From Yersinia pekkanenii (GTDB taxonomy: Bacteria > Pseudomonadota > Gammaproteobacteria > Enterobacterales > Enterobacteriaceae): DNA of 64,000 bases. Numbering within the stretch: position 1 is the stretch's first letter; every line of letters starts with the position of its first letter. Below, piece by piece: positions 47,238 through 56,073 of the stretch. A program made the position numbers and the translations under genes. The notes under the pieces are model-generated. The model saw nothing but the letters and a program-made list of their open reading frames with translations, was not told the DNA's origin and searched no databases. The stretch is taken from the NCBI RefSeq assembly GCF_001152565.1, contig NZ_CQAZ01000009.1, positions 1 to 64,000 on the forward strand. Reading direction: 5' to 3'.

Positions 47238-48290
47238 TTACTCCATTGTCTGTTCAGCGAACAATTGCACTTGGATCTCTCCCGCCTCGGCTAGCCTACG
47301 TACCTGAGCCATAATCTCTTTACGCACATGCTCGACCCGGCTAACCGGCACCGCGCCCATCCGATTCGTCGCATTTTGCAACTGCTGTATCTGGCGTTTC
47401 GGCAACACGTCATAGATAGCCTGGCGCAGTACCGGTTCAGTCCCTTTCAGGGCCACCGCCCAGTCGCTCATTGGAATGTCATCCATCAGGCGTTGCAAGG
47501 TGACCTCACTTTGGCGGCTGAGGATAAAGAATTCATACATCTCATCCTTCAGATCATTGAGCACTTCTTCATCACGCTCCCCCAGTTGCTCCAGCAACTG
47601 CTGCTGATTACCGGGGATACGGTTAACGATATTCGCCGCTTGCTTGATGCCCAATACCTTGGAGCCGTGCTCTGACAATACCGCCACGCCGCGCTCGATC
47701 AGACGATCCAGTTCATCAACCACATCGCGGTTGACATCATCAAGCTTGGCAATCCGATACAGCACATCGTCCTGACGACCTCTTTCCAGATAAGCCAGCA
47801 CTTCAGCGGCAACATCCGGCGGTAAAAAGGCCAAAAATACCGCCTGTAATTGCAAATGCTCCTGCTCGATCAGCGCCGCCAACTGTGGTGTTCCCACCCA
47901 CTGCAAGCGGGTCATACGATGACGAATTTCGTCGCCATAGATGCCATTAATCACATTCTTGGCAATATCGCTGCCCAAGGCTTTATTCAAAATACCTTGC
48001 AGATAGCTGCGGGATGCCCCGTTGATCCCGCTTTGCTCACGGTAATCGACAAAGAAGTCATCCAATGCCTGCCGTGCATGATTCAACTTGACACCATGCA
48101 GGCGAGACATGGTTTGGCTGATGCACACCACTTCCTCGCGCGTCAGTTTTTGCATCACCATCGCCGCAGCTTCCTCACCCACACTCAGTAGCAAAATCCC
48201 TGCCTGCTCTAAACGGCTGCGTACCGGAACTGCCGTAGCGCCGTCACTGACAACTGCGTCATCATTCTGATTGAGGTTTGATTCGTTCAT
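47238..48290 (-). CDS. fliG: Flagellar motor switch protein FliG (Flag-2, LfiG)
   Basis: 350 residues. Rotor protein that meets the stator. It has the FliG N-domain (LSVGEEAAAMVMQKLTREEV), the middle domain with LAALIEQEHLQLQAVFLAFL (EHPQ-like position here EQEH) and the C-domain LKDEMYEFFILSRQSEVTLQ with charged torque residues. Start at 48290 gives the family length; it overlaps the fliF end by 29 bases. Confidence 0.95.
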   Translation of the reverse strand: MNESNLNQNDDAVVSDGATAVPVRSRLEQAGILLLSVGEEAAAMVMQKLTREEVVCISQTMSRLHGVKLNHARQALDDFFVDYREQSGINGASRSYLQGILNKALGSDIAKNVINGIYGDEIRHRMTRLQWVGTPQLAALIEQEHLQLQAVFLAFLPPDVAAEVLAYLERGRQDDVLYRIAKLDDVNRDVVDELDRLIERGVAVLSEHGSKVLGIKQAANIVNRIPGNQQQLLEQLGERDEEVLNDLKDEMYEFFILSRQSEVTLQRLMDDIPMSDWAVALKGTEPVLRQAIYDVLPKRQIQQLQNATNRMGAVPVSRVEHVRKEIMAQVRRLAEAGEIQVQLFAEQTME

Positions 48291-49887
48291 TATTATTAAT
48301 CCATTGTTTAATGACTTCGGCGACACGTTCAGTTTCTGACTGAGCCAGTTGTTGCAAGTGACTAATTTTGGTCTCCAAACCAGAGCCTTGCGGCGGCAGG
48401 TTGTCATCTTCTTTGAAGGAAGAAACCGACAACATCGGTTTGGTTGCAGTCGTGTTTTCACCTACGGTATTCACCGTATCCAGGCTGGCAACGTTTTCAG
48501 CCATCGCCGAGATAGCGTGTTTATCATCTCGACGCGAGAGCAGCGCTATCAATGGCCGCACACCGAACAGTAAGAACAACAGCGACAGTAAGCCAATACC
48601 GGCGATTTCTGCCCAACGGAAAGTAGTTGCATCTTGCCACCACGGAGTGACCGGTTCATCCATCAAGGTTGGCACGGTAAACGCCAGCATATGCAGTGTC
48701 AGGGAGTCACCACGTTTAACGTCGATACCGGCGGCATCTTCAATTAAGCGCTTCAATTCATTGGTCTGTTCTGGTGTCCATGTTTCCAGTACTGGCGCGG
48801 ATTTATTCAAGATAACCGCAACGGTCATCTTCTCCAGCTTAAAGCCCGGATGACGAACATGGCGGATATCACGGTCATAGGCATATTTTCGTTGTGCCTG
48901 ACTGCGACTGACAGTTGCAGGTGCGTTAGCAGTTTTCGGCTGCGCAGAGGGCTGATTGCTTAAGGAACCGGGGATCCCCATAGCAATGTCATCGCTGCTA
49001 TTTTCCTGCTGAATATTTTCATCACTGATACGAGGCTCTGCACCATAGCGCTCCAGCGTTTCTTCAATGCGACTAAGATCAAGTTGAGTCGCGACACTGA
49101 TACGGTAATTGTTAATACCGACCACGGAGCTAAGCAGATTGGCAATACTTCTCTCGGTAGAACTTTGCAAATAATGAGCTAACTCAGCCCCACTTTTCAC
49201 ACTTGGCATTCCTTTACCGTTAGCTTGATAAGCTTCTGATAACAGCTCACCTTGTTGATTAACCACCCGCACATTTGCGGCCTTCAGACCCGGAATGCTG
49301 CCGGCAACCAGTTGGACGATGGCACCTACCTGTTCTGTTTTCAGCGTCTGGTCATATTTCAGACGTAACACCACAGATGCACTGCTCTCCGCACGATTAC
49401 TGATGGCAAAAGAACTGGCTTCACTCATCCCTAAATGTACCCGGGCATAATTCACTGCGGTTAATGCCATAATGCTCTGGGCCAGCTCACCTTCCAGACT
49501 GCGTTTGTAGCGCACATTCTGAATAAACTGACTGCTCCCTAGCATGGTTTCCTGATCCATCAGCTCATAGCCAGTTGGCAATGTGGCGGTAATACCTTTG
49601 GCTGCCAGCAAAATACGGGCTTTGCCTAATTGATTCTCCGCCACCAATATTTGGCCGTTATCCGGATTAATACGATAGGTAATGGCCTCGCCATCCAGCA
49701 CCTCAACAACCTGCGCTACCGGAATATTCTCCTGTGAGCCGAACAGCGCGGTATAACCCTGTGAACTGCGCCAAAGACTGAAAATGATCGCACCGGTGAC
49801 CAAAATGGCCACTACACTCATCAAGATGTTTTTTTGATTATTACCCAACCTGACGGATGGCAATTTTTGTTTAATTTTATCTAACAC
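48262..49887 (-). CDS. fliF: MS-ring protein FliF (Flag-2, LfiF)
   Basis: 541 residues. Basal membrane ring. First helix near 23-43 (ILMSVVAILVTGAIIFSLW), the ring-building domains with LGKARILLAAKGI and ARVHLGMSEAS..., a second helix near 437-457 (EIAGIGLLSLLFLLFGVRP) and a cytoplasmic FliG-binding tail (SETERVAEVIKQWI). Ten bases after fliE. Confidence 0.96.
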   Translation of the reverse strand: MLDKIKQKLPSVRLGNNQKNILMSVVAILVTGAIIFSLWRSSQGYTALFGSQENIPVAQVVEVLDGEAITYRINPDNGQILVAENQLGKARILLAAKGITATLPTGYELMDQETMLGSSQFIQNVRYKRSLEGELAQSIMALTAVNYARVHLGMSEASSFAISNRAESSASVVLRLKYDQTLKTEQVGAIVQLVAGSIPGLKAANVRVVNQQGELLSEAYQANGKGMPSVKSGAELAHYLQSSTERSIANLLSSVVGINNYRISVATQLDLSRIEETLERYGAEPRISDENIQQENSSDDIAMGIPGSLSNQPSAQPKTANAPATVSRSQAQRKYAYDRDIRHVRHPGFKLEKMTVAVILNKSAPVLETWTPEQTNELKRLIEDAAGIDVKRGDSLTLHMLAFTVPTLMDEPVTPWWQDATTFRWAEIAGIGLLSLLFLLFGVRPLIALLSRRDDKHAISAMAENVASLDTVNTVGENTTATKPMLSVSSFKEDDNLPPQGSGLETKISHLQQLAQSETERVAEVIKQWINNNERIKPQSE

Positions 49888-49896
49888 CGATTTACC

Positions 49897-50250
49897 CTAC
49901 AGCGCAGTATTTATGACTTCATCCAGTGCAGAGGTAAGCTTATTACGCACCTGCACCATCGCAGAGAAAGCCACACTGGCTTTCTGACTTGCTAACATCG
50001 TGCCGGTTAGATCGTCACTGATGCCCATATCCATTGCGGTCTGCTTATCGCTGGCCACATGTTGTAAATTATCCACACGGTTAATCGCGCCATTGAGTAC
50101 CTGAGAAAAAGAACGGGAACTCACCTCTCTTCTCTGAGCGAACATGCGGCTACCCGCAGGCTCCTGGCTTGCCATAGCCGCCATCTGCTGCATTTCCGCT
50201 ATCATGGGCAATTGCATATTTGGCATAGTGATAGCCCCAACTTTATCCAT
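49897..50250 (-). CDS. fliE: Hook-basal body protein FliE (Flag-2, LfiE)
   Basis: 117 residues. Joins the MS ring to the rod. C-terminal family part: FSQVLNGAINRVDNLQHVAS and ASQKASVAFSAMVQVRNKL. Two adjacent ATGs (50253 and 50250) follow AAGGAAGA; the second has the better spacing. It begins 12 bases after the lafK stop. Confidence 0.93.
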   Translation of the reverse strand: MDKVGAITMPNMQLPMIAEMQQMAAMASQEPAGSRMFAQRREVSSRSFSQVLNGAINRVDNLQHVASDKQTAMDMGISDDLTGTMLASQKASVAFSAMVQVRNKLTSALDEVINTAL

Positions 50251-50261
50251 CATTCTTCCTT

Positions 50262-51317
50262 TTATGAGTAACACTCAATGTCGATACCGTCTTCACGCAT
50301 ATTGGCCAACCGATAGCGCAAAGCTCGTGGTGTAATGCCTAAAAATGCGGCAGTTTTGGCTTTACTTCCCTGGTGTCGTTGCAGTAAATCCACGATATAT
50401 TGATACTGGGCTAAGCGCCCACGTAACTTAATATTGCTTTCAGCATGAGTAGATTGAATTCTTGAAGTAGGAAATACCGGATTATTTTCTGCCAATTTAC
50501 TTCTGACTAATTGACTTTCTGATAGCGTTATTTCTTGTGTGATAGACAGACCCAAATGTGAAATATCGATCAACCCGTTATTGCTCATAATAATCCCGCG
50601 CTGAATAACATTTTCTAATTCACGCACATTACCCGGCCAAGGATATGTCTGTAGCTCGTACTGCGCTTGCGCGGTAATATCTATTTTCACATCCAAAAAA
50701 TTACGGTATTTTTTAAAAAAAACGCTCACCAGCGGCATAATATCTTCGGGTCTTTCGCGCAGCGGTGAGATATGAATAGGCACCACAGATAAGCGGTAAT
50801 AGAGATCTTGACGAAAACGTCCTTCTGCAATCTCAACATTCAAATCTTTATTGGTTGACGCAATGATACGAATATCTAACGGAATGCACTTATTGCTACC
50901 TAAACGTTCAACTTCTTGCTCTTGTAATACGCGCAATAACTTAACTTGCAACGCTAACGGCATGTCGCCAATTTCATCCAGCAATAATGTGCCGCCATTA
51001 GCTTGCTCAAATTTACCGGCAACACTGGCAACCGCACCGGTAAATGCGCCTTTTTCATAACCGAATAATATTGCCTCCAGCATGCTCTCGGGAATGGCGG
51101 CGCAGTTCACCGCAACATAAGGTGAATTATCTCCCATCGCTTTCTGATGGATATATTTTGCCACACATTCTTTACCGGTTCCCGTTTCTCCGGTTATTAA
51201 TACCGGCACATTAAACTCAGCAACCCGGCGTGCAAGAGAAAATACACTCACACTGGAGGGTGCATTAGCAACAAAACCATGTTCATTTTTAGATAATACA
51301 TCCACAGTCATATTCAT
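50262..51317 (-). CDS. lafK: Sigma-54-dependent flagellar activator LafK
   Basis: 351 residues. AAA+ enhancer-binding protein that would open sigma-54 promoters of the system. Walker A GETGTGKE, the sigma-54 contact loop GAFTGA, Walker B GGTLLLDEIGDMP, and a C-terminal Fis-type helix-turn-helix (SKAKTAAFLGITPRALRYRL). There is hardly any N-terminal domain (about 25 residues before the AAA+ part): no receiver or GAF domain, so no phosphorylation input is visible. First gene of the fliE-J unit. Start at 51317 (MNMTVDVL) preferred; 51347 possible. Confidence 0.93.
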   Translation of the reverse strand: MNMTVDVLSKNEHGFVANAPSSVSVFSLARRVAEFNVPVLITGETGTGKECVAKYIHQKAMGDNSPYVAVNCAAIPESMLEAILFGYEKGAFTGAVASVAGKFEQANGGTLLLDEIGDMPLALQVKLLRVLQEQEVERLGSNKCIPLDIRIIASTNKDLNVEIAEGRFRQDLYYRLSVVPIHISPLRERPEDIMPLVSVFFKKYRNFLDVKIDITAQAQYELQTYPWPGNVRELENVIQRGIIMSNNGLIDISHLGLSITQEITLSESQLVRSKLAENNPVFPTSRIQSTHAESNIKLRGRLAQYQYIVDLLQRHQGSKAKTAAFLGITPRALRYRLANMREDGIDIECYS

Positions 51318-51840
51318 AATAATGTATCCACTCTCCAGTAGAACCAACGAAGCACGTTCAACAGTTAATAATACGACCAGAAACGAAACCTTCTTAAATC
51401 TTAATGAGATTAAAAAAACACTCTAGTAAATTATTTAATCACCAATAATTCAACAAGGTAAACCGCTAGAGAATAACTATAACTTTATAGTTTAAAATAA
51501 AGGAATTAAATAAAAATTAAAAATATTAATTGATTCAAATCAATGAGTTATATATTTAAAATTAATTAACCAATAAAAAACAAATAAATTAATAAAGAAT
51601 TGCCCATTGTATTTCTTTGTAATAAAAGGTTTAATTCATAACCTATAAAACTTAAGTAAAAAACCAATGCAGAATGTTATATCAGCGTATCACCCCATCC
51701 TTTAGTTAAATTAAACGGCATGGATTTACGACTCAAAAACCTGCAATTAAAATAACTAACAAAACTAACATCACTCCCTCGTTTATCGCGATTACGCGCG
51801 AAACCAAGGACATTAGCCGGACTGGAATTTTGGATAAACT
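51318..51840. other. Divergent intergenic region lafK-fliM
   Basis: Over 500 bases of strongly AT-rich DNA that must contain promoters for lafK and for the fliM-flhA operon, and would be the place where the whole cascade is started. I found no FlhDC, sigma-28 or good sigma-54 site; GGCATGGATTTACG near 51717 matches -24 but not -12. Confidence 0.5.
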
Positions 51841-52716
51841 ATGCAGCCAAATAAAGCTAAAGTAAGGGTTCATAGCAGTGACTCGCTAGCGGACACCATG
51901 ACGCTTGATATTAATAAACTGGGGCGTCCTTATCATAAAATACCCAAAATTGTGGGTGATTACTTTGCTGTAATTGAGAATCAGATCAGCCTGTACTTTT
52001 TAAAAAAATATCGGGTTAATATCACATTAAAAGACATTAAATTTAAAGCAGATTGCCACTACAAGAACGCACAAATACTCAGCAGCCAAATAGGTAACAT
52101 CGCCTTTGATATCGATCGTACTCTGCTACTGAATATCCTTAATGACTACTATGGCTTAACCAAAGAAAATAATATTACACCGTCTTTGGATAACACGCCA
52201 ATAACCCAAACCGAAGAAAGATTAAAAAATAAACTAAGCATTGAAATAGCCATTCTGATCATGAATCAACCGGTGTTTGGTGAGCCACTGGTGATTAAAA
52301 GTAATAATTCTACGTCTATTGTTAAGTGGTCCTATCGTATGGATTTCCTATTAAAGGATTATGAGAACGGTGGTTTTACTCTACTGATTGACACTCCCCA
52401 TGTCGACAGACTGCTCAATACATTAAATACCGAACAGCAAGGGGAAAAGAAAACTCAGGCTCTTTCAATAATACAATTTGATCGACTAGTGAGTCAGTTA
52501 CCTATTCGGCTTACCAGCCAGTTAAGTTGCAGTAACCTGACTTTTGCGGAACTGATGGAGTTAAAAGAGGGCGATATTATTCCCACATTTCTACCAGAAC
52601 GTTTTCCGGTAGTTATTGGTAAAGAAGCTTTATTTAGTGCGGTAGTGACTGAAAGTCGCGGCAAGCTATTTTTATCTGAATTTAATGACAAAACTAATGA
52701 GATAAATCATGACTGA
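51841..52716 (+). CDS. fliM: Motor switch protein FliM, divergent and short (Flag-2, LfiM)
   Basis: 291 residues, against 334 in E. coli. C-ring protein. The assignment rests on its place before fliN, on the start of the middle domain (YHKIPKIVGDYFAVIENQIS resembling the ALEIINERFAR helix of FliM), and on a C-terminal SpoA-like part (ELMELKEGDIIPTFLPERF). The N-terminal CheY-binding motif (LSQ-EIDALL in E. coli) is missing, and the GGxG FliG-binding loop is not recognisable (YYGLTKEN). The switch may thus not respond to CheY as usual. It overlaps fliN by eight bases. Confidence 0.85.
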   Translation: MQPNKAKVRVHSSDSLADTMTLDINKLGRPYHKIPKIVGDYFAVIENQISLYFLKKYRVNITLKDIKFKADCHYKNAQILSSQIGNIAFDIDRTLLLNILNDYYGLTKENNITPSLDNTPITQTEERLKNKLSIEIAILIMNQPVFGEPLVIKSNNSTSIVKWSYRMDFLLKDYENGGFTLLIDTPHVDRLLNTLNTEQQGEKKTQALSIIQFDRLVSQLPIRLTSQLSCSNLTFAELMELKEGDIIPTFLPERFPVVIGKEALFSAVVTESRGKLFLSEFNDKTNEINHD

Positions 52717-53104
52717 TACATCAATTGAACTTGGCAATGATATGGACTTTAACTTCGCAACAGCAGAGAACGGGTCAAGCATGTCCCAACCGTGTCCAGC
52801 CGAAACCGTTGAAACACCCGCAGTGGATAATCGCTGGTATGAACAGCAACGTAAAATGTCACTGTTCAGCCGCATTCCGGTCACCCTCACGCTGGAGGTC
52901 GCCTCGGTGGATATCCCACTCTCCGAGTTAATAGCCGTGAATAATGACTCGGTGATTGAGTTAGATAAACAGGCTGGCGAGCCACTGGATATCAAGGTCA
53001 ATGGCATTATGTTCGGTCAGGCTGAAGTGGTCGTGGTCAATGAGAAATATGGCCTGCGTATTATTAGCTTCAACAGCCAAGGCTTGGGTGAACTCACGTT
53101 ATGA
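52709..53104 (+). CDS. fliN: Motor switch protein FliN (Flag-2, LfiN)
   Basis: 131 residues. SpoA-domain C-ring protein. C-terminal part: SRIPVTLTLEVASVDIPLSE, VIELDKQAGEPLDIKVNGIM and GQAEVVVVNEKYGLRI, typical of FliN. The N-terminal 45 residues are acidic and variable. Stop overlaps the fliP start by four bases (ATGA). No fliO lies between fliN and fliP. Confidence 0.94.
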   Translation: MTDTSIELGNDMDFNFATAENGSSMSQPCPAETVETPAVDNRWYEQQRKMSLFSRIPVTLTLEVASVDIPLSELIAVNNDSVIELDKQAGEPLDIKVNGIMFGQAEVVVVNEKYGLRIISFNSQGLGELTL

Positions 53105-53886
53105 TCTTAAACCGCCTGCAAGCTATAACACCCACCACCATAAGTCGTGGTCTGTTATTCAGTGGATTATTGTTCAGCGGATTATTGTATTCCCCTCTTC
53201 TTCTGGCACAGGAGGGGGGCGTTACGCTATTCAGCACCACGCAAACGGCTGCCGGTCAGGATTATAACGTCAAGATTGAAATCTTGATCCTGATGACGCT
53301 GCTCGGCCTGCTGCCCATCATGATGCTGATGATGACCTGCTTTACTCGCTTTATTATCGTGCTGGCAATATTGCGCCAGGCATTGGGATTACAGCAAAGC
53401 CCCCCCAATAAGGTGCTGACTGGCATTGCACTGGCGCTGACTTTATTGGTTATGCGCCCGGTATGGACCAAGGTCCATCAGGATGCGGTCATTCCTTTCC
53501 AGAATGATGAAATCACCTTGCCGCAGGCGCTGGCACGGGCAGAAGTTCCGCTAAAGAACTACATGCTGGCACAAACCAGCACCAAATCACTGGAACAGAT
53601 GATGAGCATTGCTCAGGTCAATGGTGAACCACAACAGCAAGATCTGACGGTGGTAACACCGGCCTATCTGCTCAGTGAGCTGAAAACCGCCTTCCAGATA
53701 GGTTTTATGATTTACATTCCGTTTCTGGTCATTGACCTGATTGTCGCCAGTATTCTGATGGCGATGGGCATGATGATGCTGTCACCGTTAATTGTCTCCT
53801 TGCCATTTAAATTAATGTTGTTTGTGTTATGCGATGGCTGGACATTGATAGTGGGTACGCTAACCGCCAGCGTGCAGGGTCTATAG
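53101..53886 (+). CDS. fliP: Export gate protein FliP (Flag-2, LfiP)
   Basis: 261 residues. Membrane protein of the flagellar export gate with N-terminal signal peptide (LLFSGLLFSGLLYSPLLLA) and four later helices. Signatures: ILILMTLLGLLPIMMLMMT, FTRFIIVLAILRQALGLQQS PPN and the ELKTAFQIGFMIYIPFLVID block. The signal region contains a short direct repeat (SGLLFSGLLYS). Confidence 0.96.
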   Translation: MILNRLQAITPTTISRGLLFSGLLFSGLLYSPLLLAQEGGVTLFSTTQTAAGQDYNVKIEILILMTLLGLLPIMMLMMTCFTRFIIVLAILRQALGLQQSPPNKVLTGIALALTLLVMRPVWTKVHQDAVIPFQNDEITLPQALARAEVPLKNYMLAQTSTKSLEQMMSIAQVNGEPQQQDLTVVTPAYLLSELKTAFQIGFMIYIPFLVIDLIVASILMAMGMMMLSPLIVSLPFKLMLFVLCDGWTLIVGTLTASVQGL

Positions 53887-53887
53887 C

Positions 53888-54160
53888 ATGATGACCACGG
53901 ACATTGCCGGGGACATCATAGCCGCCGGGCTGCATCTGGTATTGATCATTTCTGTGGTTGCCATCATCCCCAGCTTGTTAACCGGGCTACTGGTTAGCAT
54001 CTTTCAGGCCACCACGCAGATCAATGAGCAAACACTCAGTTTCCTGCCACGTTTGGTGATGACCATGCTGGTATTGATCTTTGCTGGCAAATGGATGATG
54101 ACCAAACTGAGTGACTTCACCATCGCTATTTTCCAGCAAGCTGCACAGTTGGTTGGGTAA
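53888..54160 (+). CDS. fliQ: Export gate protein FliQ (Flag-2, LfiQ)
   Basis: 90 residues, two membrane helices. Family blocks LLTGLLVSIFQATTQINEQT and SFLPRLVMTMLVLIFAGKWM. One base after fliP. Confidence 0.95.
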   Translation: MMTTDIAGDIIAAGLHLVLIISVVAIIPSLLTGLLVSIFQATTQINEQTLSFLPRLVMTMLVLIFAGKWMMTKLSDFTIAIFQQAAQLVG

Positions 54161-54166
54161 ATACAA

Positions 54167-54940
54167 ATGGGAATCGATATTCAAATGCTCACCACGCCCG
54201 TATTCGCACTCTGGCTACCCTTTGTCAGGATCCTGTCGTTTTTGCATTTTTGCCCGGTTATCCAACATCAGGCGTTTACCCGCAAAGCGAAAATTGGCAG
54301 CGCATTACTGCTGGCCGTGCTGATAACCCCAATGCTCAGTCAGCCTGTCATTCTCGGTGAGTTACTGTCGATAAACTCACTCTTACTGACTGGTGAACAA
54401 CTTCTGTGGGGCTGGTTATTTGGTTCAATGTTGCAATTGGTTTTTGCCGCATTGCAGGCCGCCGGTCAAATTTTATCGATGAATATGGGCTTAGGTATGG
54501 CGGTGATGAACGATCCCACCAGTGGTGCCTCAACTACCGTGATTTCGCAGATCATTTTTGTCTTCAGCGCACTGCTCTTTTTTACGCTTGATGGGCATTT
54601 ACTGTTTATCACCATCCTATACAAAAGCTTCAGTAGCTGGCCGATGGGGGAAGCTATCAATGAATTCTCACTGCGCTCACTGGCGTTGAGCCTGGGCTGG
54701 ATTATGTCATCCGCCACACTGCTGGCACTGCCGACCACCTTTATCATGCTGATCGTTCAAGGATCTTTTGGCTTGCTGAACCGTATTTCCCCTACCTTGA
54801 ACCTTTTCTCACTGGGCTTCCCGATAGGCATGCTGTTCGGCTTGCTGTGCCTATTGTTATTGGCAATCAATGTTCCCGATCATTATCTCAATTTGACCAA
54901 CGAGATCCTGAGCCAACTTGAACGGATGAAGGTGCACTGA
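54167..54940 (+). CDS. fliR: Export gate protein FliR (Flag-2, LfiR)
   Basis: 257 residues, multi-spanning. Recognised by LWLPFVRILSFLHFCPV, QAAGQILSMNMGLGMAVMND and FSLGFPIGMLFGLLCLLLLA. Its stop overlaps the flhB start by one base. Confidence 0.95.
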   Translation: MGIDIQMLTTPVFALWLPFVRILSFLHFCPVIQHQAFTRKAKIGSALLLAVLITPMLSQPVILGELLSINSLLLTGEQLLWGWLFGSMLQLVFAALQAAGQILSMNMGLGMAVMNDPTSGASTTVISQIIFVFSALLFFTLDGHLLFITILYKSFSSWPMGEAINEFSLRSLALSLGWIMSSATLLALPTTFIMLIVQGSFGLLNRISPTLNLFSLGFPIGMLFGLLCLLLLAINVPDHYLNLTNEILSQLERMKVH

Positions 54941-56073
54941 TGTCATCCAGCAGTGGAGAAAAAAGTGAACAGCCAACCAGCGGCAAGCTGACTAAAGCCA
55001 GAAAGAAAGGCGATATACCACGTTCGAAAGATGTCACTATGGCCGCAGGATTAGTGACCTCGTTAGTCACGCTGACACTGTTTCTTCCCTATTACAAGGA
55101 GTTGATTCGCGAGTCATTTTTAACGGTTGGCCGTATGGCGGGCAAGATAGATGACCCCGCCGCACTGGAACAGTTGCTGCTGACTAATCTGTTTATCTTT
55201 TTCAAATTTTTGCTCACTCTGGCCCCTATCCCGTTGGCCAGTATATTGGCAACGCTCATTCCCGGTGGCTGGAATTTCACCCCGGTAAAACTGATACCTG
55301 ACTTTAAAAAACTCAGTCCGTTGGCAGGTATCAAGAAAATATTCTCTGCCAGTAATGGCACAGAAGTACTGAAGATGCTGGCTAAATGCAGCATCGTGCT
55401 TTACACCCTATACCTGATGGTCAACAGCTCACTGGCAGATTTGTTGCGTTTGCAAGCATTGCCCTTACAGCAAGCCATTACCGAAGGGTTCACCCTATAT
55501 CACAGTATCTTGGTATATTTCATTACTATTATTGTCGTATTTGCCGCAATTGATATTCCACTGAGTCAATATCTCTTCACCAAGAAAATGAAAATGACCA
55601 AACAGGAGGTCAAACAAGAACATAAAAGTAATGATGGTAATCCAGAAATTAAAGCCAGAGTTCGCCAGTTACAACGCCAGTTTGCCATGGGGCAAATTAA
55701 TAAAACCGTACCTGATGCTGACGTTATTATTACTAACCCAACGCATTTTTCAGTGGCATTGAAATACGCCCCAGAGAAGGCCAGCGCACCTTATATTGTG
55801 GCAAAGGGGAAAGATGATATTGCCTTGTATATTCGGCATGTGGCTAAGAAACACAATATTGAAATTGTTGAGCTTCCTCCTTTAGCTCGTGCTATTTACC
55901 ATACCACCAAGGTCAACCAACAAGTCCCAGCCCAGCTATATCGAGCCATCGCTCAGGTACTGACCTATGTCGGACAGGTCAAGTCCTGGCGCTCCGGGTT
56001 GGCAAATAAACCGGTATTAAATACCCACCTTGGTATTCCCAAAGAGATGCAGAAATTCCATGATGAAAAATAA
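54940..56073 (+). CDS. flhB: Export switch protein FlhB (Flag-2, LfhB)
   Basis: 377 residues. Four helices and a cytoplasmic domain with the self-cleavage motif NPTH at 266-269 (VIITNPTHFSVAL), used to switch export from rod-hook to filament proteins. The N-terminus GEKSEQPTSGKLTKARKKGD is typical. It overlaps flhA by 14 bases. Confidence 0.97.
   Translation: MSSSSGEKSEQPTSGKLTKARKKGDIPRSKDVTMAAGLVTSLVTLTLFLPYYKELIRESFLTVGRMAGKIDDPAALEQLLLTNLFIFFKFLLTLAPIPLASILATLIPGGWNFTPVKLIPDFKKLSPLAGIKKIFSASNGTEVLKMLAKCSIVLYTLYLMVNSSLADLLRLQALPLQQAITEGFTLYHSILVYFITIIVVFAAIDIPLSQYLFTKKMKMTKQEVKQEHKSNDGNPEIKARVRQLQRQFAMGQINKTVPDADVIITNPTHFSVALKYAPEKASAPYIVAKGKDDIALYIRHVAKKHNIEIVELPPLARAIYHTTKVNQQVPAQLYRAIAQVLTYVGQVKSWRSGLANKPVLNTHLGIPKEMQKFHDEK

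Noticed and set aside
51715-51730. GGCATGGATTTACG as a sigma-54 site for fliM
   Set aside because: The -24 half is fair but the -12 GC is replaced by CG; too weak.
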